Positions 51,848-61,000 of a stretch of 64,000 nt of DNA are shown here, piece by piece (position 1 is the first letter of the stretch; each line of letters starts with the position of its first letter). The translations under genes and the position numbers were made by a program. The notes beneath the pieces were generated by a model. That model searched no databases. It saw only the letters and a program-made list of their open reading frames with translations, and was not told where the DNA came from. Source of the DNA: Sternotherus odoratus (taxonomy: Eukaryota > Chordata > Testudines > Kinosternidae); contig JAVMKO010000005.1 of the NCBI GenBank assembly GCA_032164245.1, forward strand, positions 56,777,442 to 56,841,441, in the 5' to 3' direction.

Positions 51848-52525
51848 TGTAGCGGGGTGACAACCCGCTCCTGTTCAGAAGGACTTAAGACAGTCCTGGG
51901 AGAAGCCTGAAACAGAAAGAGATTAAGGACAGCTGGGGCAGCTGATTGGGTATCTGACCACAGCTGTGGCCAATGTAATTAGGGCCCAGCTGGCCCTTAT
52001 AAGAGGGCAGTGGGCTAGAGGCAAGCAGTATCTCTCTAGCTTTTGGAAAGGGAGGACCTGACTGCTGGGGCTAAGCAGAGTACTAGGAGTAGGGCTGGGG
52101 GAAGGATAGCAGAGCTGTGGAGCTCTGACCTAGAAGCCCCCAGGCTGCGTGACCTAGTCTACAGCCAAATAGGTACTGGGGGTGCAGGGGGCAGCAGGTC
52201 CAAACCCCTCTTGCTGGTGATGAGTGGCAATGATACTGCAGTCTGCCCCCAGAGAATGGGGGCAAGTGGTGACTGGCTGTTGCCTAGACTGAGGCAAGGT
52301 GGGGATAGGGGGTGGGGGTTCCCCAGAGGGGGGGAACTCTGAGATTTGTGAGGGCACTGCAGGGGTGCAGCACCCCAGTGGAAGAGGGCACCGGGGTCTG
52401 GGAGGGACACGGGTCTGGGACTGAGCAGGACATTGGCCTGCAGAGGGCGCTCCAGAGGCTGGTAAGCTGATTCCCCAGATGACCAGCAGGAGGTGCTAGT
52501 GGGGGTGAGTCGCCATACGCTTACA
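51848..52525. mobile_element. Solo LTR, 678 bp
   Basis: The segment begins TGTAGCGGGGTGA, ends CGCTTACA, and is flanked by an exact 5-bp duplication TGGCC (51843-51847, 52526-52530). TG...CA ends with a short inverted terminus and a 5-bp duplication define an LTR left by recombination of a retrovirus-like or Gypsy-like element. A TATA-like 'cttataagag' lies near 51995. No internal coding region or second LTR is present. It interrupts the hAT transposase relic. Confidence 0.88.
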
Positions 52526-53443
52526 TGGCCTTTAACCTTAGTCTCATATCAAGCTCTTTCCACCTATGGAATGCTCTCTGGTGATTTGCTGCTTTCTCAT
52601 GGCATGACAGATTTCTTGCCAGATGTTTCCAGTCCTTTGTTTCTGTAGAACCCAATGTGTCTGAAACATTAGACTGGAAGAGTTTGCAACCAAAACAGCA
52701 TGCAGCATTCTGGGTTTTTAAGTACATATGCCATGGCCTCTCCACTTTGTCACCATTAGGGTTTCACGCAGGTAATGTGTTGGATGGAAACTTGTATTTT
52801 CATGTCTTTGGGGAACATGACATTTTTCACTTGCTGTGGCCCATGCAGCACAAGAAAGTCCCTTAGGCTACTGCTCAAGTGGGTGCATAGCCCTGGATCA
52901 TGCAGACATAAAGAACTAAACTCGGCAGCAGCTCTTTCTTGTGCTTCCACCACATTCTTCTCTGATCTACACTTTTCTTCAGGAACATGCACGGTTACAT
53001 CCATTTGAGATGGAGATATGGATGCTGCAGTAGCTGCCAGGTCACCTGCACTCTGACTAACTGGAAGATCAGGCATCTCCTCACCACTCACGTCCTCACT
53101 GGGCCCAGAAGGCTCACAGTGAACATTTGTGACTATGTATCTCAGCAGAGCTCCTTCCTGCTTAGTTAGAAATCTTCCTTGCTTTCTTTTTCTGAATGCT
53201 GCCACCGAAGGGCATTTTCTTCTTTCACGCATGACTGCCGTTCTGTGCCAGCTATAGGGGCTCTCAGCGGAGCACTCCACCATCTCAGTGCATCTATTCT
53301 AGAGGAGAGAGATTAGATATGCACCAGCAGTAGACACAACTTTCTACACTTTGGGTCCTACTGGCACCCTGCAGTCTGGCACCCTAGTGGCACCCTCACA
53401 GTCTGGTGCCGCTTCAGTTCACCTCATGGTAAGGCCAACCCTA

Positions 53444-54552
53444 AACCCCCTTTCCTTATTTGTTTGATCTCCTAAGCAGCTGTCCTAGGAACTGAAACAC
53501 AGCAGCCTCTATAAAATACTTTCCCCAGAGCTTGCTGAGCAGCAAACATGTCTTGTACAGCCATTTATAACCTATGACAACTTCAAGGACAAGCACTTCC
53601 CATCCCGCTTTTAGGGGAAGATGCTCAAAAGAAACCAGAGCCGCTGCAAGACAGCTGTTTAACCAGCAGAGGACTGTAGAGCTACATGGCACACAGTTAG
53701 TGATGCAAAAATGTCTAATCACTCTACTGTCCCCCCCCCCATTCCTTTGTGAATAGATTCTATAAACCACAATAAAATCCTGAAAAGCGAGAGCTGTCTT
53801 CCTTGTTTGTTCCTTATTAAAGTGTTTAATTTGCCTCAGCCTCCACTCCCCATTGAAGATTTATGGGAATTTTGTTTACATTTTGAAGAGAGTTGTCAAG
53901 AGCACTTCACCCGTGAAATATACCCAGCCCTTTGGGGGCTCACCACACCGCACTGATACAGAAATGGTGTTGCAGTCCCTAAAGGAAAACATACTTCATT
54001 TTGTAACAAACATTATGTCTGCAGAAACTAATGGCACAACCTCCCATTCAGTTGATGTAAAATAAAACAGGCCATATGTTGCTGCTTTTAGAGTTTGGGT
54101 GTTTAATTTAAATGTTGTTTAATGAATATTCAAGCCCATTTGCTCAAAAGTTGTGCTCAATGTAGCTCCCCCCCCAAATCTTACCTAGAGTATTAAGCCA
54201 TTACAACAGACTGCTAAAAACTAGGCATCTGTCTTCTAACTGAAATGTGGATATTAAAATGCTACAGCAGATGAGAGGGTAAATAAAGATATACAGTAAG
54301 AGGATCATATTTTTTTTGATTTTGTAATTAAGACTGAGAAGGGTTTGACATGCTTGCCACTCTTTAAGAAACAGGAACATTTACTGTGCTATTACAACAG
54401 CTGGGGTTTTGGATATATTATAGTGGTACATTCACTCCTCTCCCCATTCCTTAAAGGTATGTTAGCCTTTTCATCATCAATACATAGCAAGGCTACCTCT
54501 GAGTGGAATAGAAGCCCTGTATTGCACACTGGATGCCTGAGTTTATTGTGAG
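53444..54552. other. Intergenic sequence, no gene seen
   Basis: AT-rich sequence with a C run at about 53731-53740. No repeat termini, RNA gene or credible open frame was found. Confidence 0.5.
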
Positions 54553-55177
54553 CAGGGCTGGTGACAGAAATTTTGGGGCCCCCTACTCTGATCATTTGGG
54601 CCCCCCCCCCCAGCCTATTCTCCTTCCCCCCCTGCCTGACCCGGCCCACCCAACCTAATCTCCTCCCCCAGCCTAACCTCCTCCCCTCCCCACCCATGCC
54701 GTCAGGCAGTCAGGGACAAGCCGCCCTGCCCGGGCTGTGGTGTGGGGGTCGCTGTTTGTCCCCGGGGTGTTGGACACGAGGGGGCCGGGATGTCGAAGGG
54801 TTAATGGGAGGGAGGGAGGCAGGTGCCTGGCACCCCTCTGCCCCCACTCCTGCCCCGGCGCCCCCCGCCTGCAGCTCGGGCTTGGGCTCGCTCCTGCTTT
54901 CCCAGGGATGCTGTGCGGTCGGCCGGCCCCTCTTCTGGTGCTGAGCATCCAGCGCAGCCCTGCCCCCTTCGCCACCACCGAGCCAGATGCGCCCCGAGTC
55001 GGAGCGGGCGGCGGAGCCGGGCGCCATGGGTGGAGCCCAGTGCCAGGCGGCAGACCCGGCGACAAGGGGGGACGACTACGGGTACAGCTGTGTACTGGGC
55101 CCCGGACTTAAGGGGACCCCCCTTAAGTCCGGGGCGTGGTACAGCTGTACCCGTAGTCCCCCCCGTCGCAGGCCATG
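54553..55177. mobile_element. Non-autonomous hAT element with hairpin, 625 bp
   Basis: The ends CAGGGCTGGTGAC and GTCGCAGGCCATG match as inverted repeats at nine of thirteen positions. An exact 8-bp duplication ATTGTGAG flanks it (54545-54552, 55178-55185). A two-step hairpin fills its right side: arms 55074-55091 with 55141-55158, and 55100-55113 with 55121-55134. The hairpin text (GTACAGCTGT and CCCCGGACTTAAGG) is shared with the nested element at 43995-44252. Confidence 0.9.
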
Positions 55178-55185
55178 ATTGTGAG

Positions 55186-56324
55186 GCTCATTTCAATTTA
55201 GCCAGGGCCTGATTCAGGAATGCACTTAAGCATCTTAAATCCATCCCTGTTTAGGAAAGGTTTTTAAGTTTAAGTATGTGACTTAAGCAATTTCCTGAAC
55301 TGAGGCCACCAGTCCAGGAATGAGGCGCCCTATCGTTTATTTGGAAATAGAATGAAAATGATCCCATTAGAAGACAGCTGGTGCATAAAAGCAAATCACA
55401 ATAATTTCCCTTCACATGTTTTCATAAGGGTGCTTGAGATGCTTGTTTTTGCTGCCCAAGTGCAATAATATTGTTGAAATACAGTGAAGCCCCCTTAAGT
55501 GAATAACCGATACATCAATAAAATGTTTACAACATTCCCCAGCACTAAGCTTGTTCATAAAAATCTGAGTGAGAGCACTGTCTGCTAAATGAGAAAAACA
55601 AACACTTCCTAAAGAAATTTTGAAAAATTCTTTGTTATTCATTAAAGCTTTTCAGTGCCTTGCTAACTCTGACAATACAATCTCTGTCCAGTTAGCCAGG
55701 TTGTTATACACCCATCAATGTTAAGAAGGAGCAAGAAATTACCTGTCCTACCTAACAGGTGTCACCAGAGCATAGTTAACACCTCAGCAGGTGGTATGGC
55801 CAAGTCTGTTGGGCATATAAATGTACTGTTTGTCAGTTGACTGCACCATTTCTCTAGCTCAGTAGGAGTATTAGAAAATTGGCTCCTTGTAGGAAAAGAA
55901 ATATGAATATGAATAAAACAAATAATGAATAAACATATAAAACAAATGAATAAACATTAACAATGCCATCATCTATAGATAATGAGAAATTCCTGAATTA
56001 ACCAATTTTGAACTTCTGCTAGACTTTTAGAAGTAGAAAGTGAAGCTGTATGTTATTGGAAAATTAATTTTTCCTAGATTTGTATTACTTAGTAGTAGTA
56101 GTGCTTAGTGACTTCAAGCATGATGGGGGCCCATTACTCGAGGCATTGTACAAACACAAACTAGGAAGACCGTGCTCATTATTTGGGTTGACCATTGACC
56201 TTGATGACTGACCTCAATGTTATCACACATGTAATACACAGGCAAACAAGTAAGTTATTGTTTTCTAAGTATGCTATAGTGTTATTAAGGAGACTTAATA
56301 GAGGTTTGGTCCCACTCCCCTGGC
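55186..56324. other. Intergenic sequence, no gene seen
   Basis: AT-rich sequence without recognisable repeat ends or coding potential. A sequence near 56088-56180 ('gtagtagtagtgcttagtg') has a short AGT run only. Confidence 0.45.
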
Positions 56325-56383
56325 AGGAGCTCGCGGGCCGGATAAAAACAAGTGGCCCACGGGCTGTAGTTTGCCCACCCCTG
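56325..56383. mobile_element. Right-end remnant of a hAT element
   Basis: The text 'gcgggccggataaaaacaag' followed by GTAGTTTGCCCACCCCTG matches the right end of the 49360-49966 element. The left part is missing. Confidence 0.8.
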
Positions 56384-57788
56384 CTCTACACCCTCTTTCC
56401 AATAGCACACATGTTAAAACATTGAAAGCTTCCTCCATCTTCCTTAACACTATATAGGAAAGATAAAAGGGGCTGTGGAGAATAATTGCATATATGGTAC
56501 CAGCCCTCAGGATGGGGATGATGCAGATGACAACCTGTCAAAACACTGAACTTCTGTTATTGTGTGGGTAAAAGAGAAAATACAAATAAGGACTAAAGCA
56601 AACCCAATGCTTTGGGGTGGGCATGGGGGGGCAGAATAATGAAGATCATTCAGGCCACTAGTGATTACAGCAAAAGTCACGGATATTCTGCTATTGTGGG
56701 TATCCCGCAATGCTTCTACACCATTTTCACTTCTTCCTAAAGATACTGCAGGAAAATAATGATAGGCAGATTCAGCAAGTCCCAGTAACAAGGTTTGCTT
56801 TATTACAGCCTTGGAAAAGGCTTTTAAACCCTAGAAAAGTTAATTCAGCCCTTTCATCTCCATTCCGGCCTTGTATGCATGAAAAAAGATGCACTGAGTT
56901 ACTAATAAAGGGTTGAGTTAGCATCAGTTTAGTTGTAAAGGTGCAGCTTCCCTATGTCAACACTCTTATTTTGGTTTAAGAGAATCTTATATCAAGTTAG
57001 GTTGTTAATTCAGTGCAACCTTCTCATGGAGAGAAGGTCTCTGATCATGGTACCTAATCTACCTTATGTGACCTACCATTGAAGATACCAGCAAAATTCC
57101 CATTGACTACAATCGGAGCAAAATTGTCTCAATTTCTAAAAAATATATCTCCATACTTCACAGCACATAAGGGGCCAATGACATTTAATACCTAAGCCCC
57201 TTCTAAAAGGCAGCCTATAACTATTGTATGCACCAAAAAAGTCTCAGCAGGCCATTCCCAGAGCACACAAAGGTGGGGGTTGTAAGTTTTTTATCCCAGC
57301 AGTGCCATCTATTAGGCAGCTCAGTGCGAATATATTTATTCAATAGGGCAAATAACAGTGGATGGAATCAACATGAAGAAGAAGCCTGATTCTTTCGCTT
57401 TTCCAGGTAGGATATTAAAAAGAAATTGCATATGATGAACTGAGAGCAATCAGAGCAGAGCAGTCTTTCTTGATTTATTACTTCATTCATTAATCCATAC
57501 ATAAAATGTAAGTTAGGATAAGGCTCAGAAATCCTCACTCTGGCCTGGTCTCACATATTTGATAAACGATTCCATTGGAAGAGGCTTGAAGGGCATGAAT
57601 TGTACCAAGATCTACTTTTCAAAACATTTTTACAATTTCATATCAAATTAGGGGATACCCCTTAGATAAGAGTAAATGACGGGGTTCCTATTGGATTTAT
57701 GGCTCCTCGTTCACAAGAATGGAAGAATGCACATTATCAGCACCATAGGAAAGGTTTTCTCAGGCTTTTCTTTCCTCAGGCTTTCTAA
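56384..57788. other. Intergenic sequence, no gene seen
   Basis: No repeat termini, RNA gene or credible open frame was recognised in about 1.4 kb. Confidence 0.45.
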
Positions 57789-58075
57789 GGCCCTGTCTCC
57801 ACTAGTGGGGAGGGTTGACCTAAGATGCAGCTTCCTGAATAGCGTAGCTGAAGTTGACGCATCTTAGGTCAACTTACCTGCCGTCCTCACGGTGGCAGTG
57901 GTCAACAGCAGGCTCCCCCATTGGCTCTATCTTGCGCCTTTTGGCGAGCTGGAGTTCCGGACTTGACGGGAGGGTCTCTGGGGATCGATTTATCATGTTC
58001 TGATGAGACGCAATAAATCAATGCCCAATAGATTGATCTCTACCCGTCAATCCAGCTGGTAGTGTAGACAAGACC
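57789..58075. mobile_element. MITE with TAA target duplication, 287 bp
   Basis: The ends GGCCCTGTC and GACAAGACC are inverted repeats with two mismatches, flanked by TAA on both sides (57786-57788, 58076-58078), as in PIF/Harbinger elements. An internal hairpin pairs TTGACCTAAGATGC (about 57814-57827) with GCATCTTAGGTCAA (about 57858-57871). The family is common in turtles and crocodilians by my recollection of its text. Confidence 0.75.
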
Positions 58076-58078
58076 TAA

Positions 58079-61000
58079 GAGTTACTGAGTGGTTTGAAGA
58101 TTCTGAGGAAATCATTTTCTTCTGTATTAATTTATTGCAATGCTTTTTCCTCTGGAGTCCCAGTTTGGTTATTTTCTTATTGAGAAGGTGGGAAAGTTAA
58201 GCAGGGAACTTTATTACAAGCAATACTAGATAGCACACAGAGATGGGACTCAGTGGAAATTATGTGCCCCAGCGACTACTTCCCTTGGACTAGAGAGGGT
58301 TAGAGGGCTGGCAGAAGGAGCTCCGGATCCCTCACCACAGTGCCAGGAGAAACAGTCCCATCAATTCTGGAGCTTGTTCCTATCTCTCATAACTGGCTTT
58401 CATTGCCCCAGGCTTTTTTATCCCTATCTGCTCTATTTCCACTTCTTTTCCTTTCCCTTCCCCAACTCCATGCTAGACTCTGTTCCTTCCTCCTATCATC
58501 TCCTTCCTTTCCCCTCTGCTCCAGTATGAGACTTTCTGTAGGCTCCACCACCCTATCTTAGGAGGTCTTCAGGAGGAGGTATTGGCATTACCATGGAGTT
58601 TATGGGAGCAATAGCAAAGTGAGGCATTCATTTCTACTCCAACCATCTACTGGATCCAGTCAACTTAATTATAGTTGTCTCCCACTTTCCAGTCTCAAGC
58701 AAGGTAAAAAAGGGGGTTAGTTCTGTTAGTGGTGATTTCCACATTTTAAAGTGTGTCTGATGTTACAAACAATTTGCATCATTTGACAAACCTGCCTACC
58801 TCCTTGCAATTAGTCTATGTTAACACTTTGTCTAAATAAGCAACATTAGCAGTGCTGACACACATCAGCCAGTGATGCAGCTGGGCTGGTGCTGCTCAAT
58901 ATTTGACTCCAAGTGCCACCAATGGTACTGAGCATGGATCCCTGCAAGGACATGAGTTGCAGTCATTTGCACACTTTTTACAACGTATACTCTATGTTAC
59001 TGCAAAGCAGTGAAATTACACAACAGGGCCCAATTCTTTCCTAAGCGCCGCTTGGCACAGCAAAGTAAGAAAAAGGGGTTCTGTGGAGAGACAATTATCT
59101 CCCAATACTGTGGGTTAGTCTATGGTAGCTCAAGCGATAGAGCAGCCTAGGGCACAAACTCTATGTAGTACTAGTTCATTGCAGACACCCATAGGTCATT
59201 TTACAAGTATGCATAAGGCTGTTGAGGTTCATCTCTGCAAAGAAAAAAGGCTAGAAACATTTTTGAAATGAAAGTTTAGGTCTCCAGCAGACATTTGATG
59301 CCATATTTTAAGCTCAGAGCCAATGAGTTATTTAACTATTTAATGTCTTAGCTTCTAAAAAAAGAGTTGAAACAAATAAACAAATAATCTTGGGGCCTGT
59401 CTAAGTCTAGTAAGCACAGTTTTCTCTCTCCTTCTTAGGTTTATTCTTGCTTGCTTACTAGCTAAAAAGTGACAGGTAAGCTAGGCTTAGAATTCTAGTG
59501 AATTCCCATGTCTACTGTATTTTCTAAGAGATGCTAATTCAAGAATGCTTTGTCCAATTCATTTGACTTATAGAATAAAAACTCCATTGAGCCCCAGACA
59601 TGTAGAGACTGATATACTTTCATTTGTAGATTCTGAGTGTTGAAAGTCACTTACAACCTTAACCCTGAAGCAGCTACTGCCAGTTTGTAACAAATATGGT
59701 ATACTATAGATCTTAATTGTGTATTTAAATGCTCTGTGGCTACTACAGACTGTTATTGACATGCAAAGGAAACCTTTCTATCATCCTTGAGCAATATCCT
59801 TTAGCCTTATTTAGCCTGAAAATATTTATCTGAAAGTCAATACAGCTGTTTTGTTTGCACACAGCTTTAATTTTTCATATTTTAATGTTAGCACAGCATT
59901 AGCTTAATTAATCTAATGAATAGGTCTTTTAATATTAACTAGCTAATTAAGTTATGGATCTAATATGTAATATGTTAGGTCAAACTGTCCCACATCACAA
60001 GCCAAAACTGTTCTAGAGAGATGATCTTTTTTTTAATCCTCTGTTTAATCCTATTGTTCTCTGGAGAAAAAATGACAAACTAATTGTTGTGGATTTGCTA
60101 CATCAAAGTCTCCTTAAGCGGTGGGCTTTCCTAAACAGGACACCACTCTTGCATCAACAGCCTCTTAGGCAAAGAATCTCTTTCCCACTGTAATTTGCCT
60201 AGCTCCATCCTGTAGAAAAGATGGGATGCTACTCAAGAATTACAGTTCCCACATGCGATGGTGATCAGTTTAATGAGATACTATAATAGGGCTTAACCTG
60301 ACCACCTGCAAGGCCAGGGGGAAAGAACCCTAATTAGTCATGTGCTATACCTGGGGAAATGAGTAACCAGAGGAGGTGGAGCGAGACCCTATAAATAGAC
60401 TGAGCCCCTCCCCCCTCCCCCCCCACACACTTTGGGGAAAGATTGCAAGGCAAATAGGTTCCTCTAGTAGAGGAAGCTATGAGATCGGGTTTAACCAGAC
60501 ATGTAACAGTAGAGGAAGAATTCTACAGGAGCAGGTAGGGAAACTGTGAGGTAAAGCTAATGAGGTAACTATAGTGGGGCTTGGAAGGGGGAATAGCTAT
60601 TAGTTTGAAGATATCTGGATTCTCATTTGGACTGGTTTGACCTATCATGGAAGGGGTTCAAGATGTTTATGAGCTGACCAGAGGGCTGAGCTATAGAAGA
60701 TGAAGACAGGGCATCTGGAGAAGATATAGATTCAAAAACCAAGTGTAAGGTCTGCGGGAGAGACCAAGAGTGAGGTGACAGAGATGAGGACCCCTATAAT
60801 GATGCCCTCAGATGGGAGAGGGTACACTACAGGTGAGGACCTCCATGTACAGACAATGAGGGGGGTAAGAAGGGGAAACTAAGAGGAAGCCCAACAGGAA
60901 TTACACAAAGGGTTATGATCTTGTTCTAATGATTAGTCACTGGCCGAACTGTTGACTTTGAAGTTGAAAACAAAGTGAGTGAATAGAGAAGGAAAAAGCA

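Larger units (their letters stand above)
49020..53283 (-). pseudogene. hAT transposase relic (TTF-zinc finger / ZMYM1-like)
   Basis: Reading down the minus strand: an N-terminal part with MRERRKCPSVAAFRKRKQG starts at about 53283. A TTF-type zinc-finger part follows at 52745-52521 (CCFGCKLF, then DWKHLARNLSCHEKAANHQ). After a gap holding the LTR come 50817-50584 (FLSGLVLWHDILFEIN) and 50549-50400 (HNEVIFPPIQEYKSHRRRRH, then NPIRNAKQFKVEFFNQVLD). The C-terminal dimerisation part (RLVGLATIS) near 50010-49975 is split by the nested hAT and resumes below 49359. Such proteins are usually annotated as zinc finger MYM-type protein 1-like. Stops, frameshifts and insertions make it inactive. Confidence 0.8.
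48986..53443 (-). mobile_element. Decayed autonomous hAT element with nested insertions
   Basis: The ends CAGGGCTGGC and GCCAACCCTA are inverted and of hAT type. No matching 8-bp flank survives. The minus strand between them encodes pieces of a zinc-finger hAT transposase in the correct order. Three later insertions sit inside: a hAT element (49360-49966), a retroposon piece (about 51506-51610) and a solo LTR (51848-52525). Without these the element would be about 3.1 kb, a normal autonomous hAT length. Confidence 0.8.

Noticed and set aside
59125..59200. tRNA gene or tRNA-derived SINE suggested by 'tagctcaagcgatagagc'
   Set aside because: Only an A-box-like string is present. No cloverleaf, B box at the right distance or tail was found.
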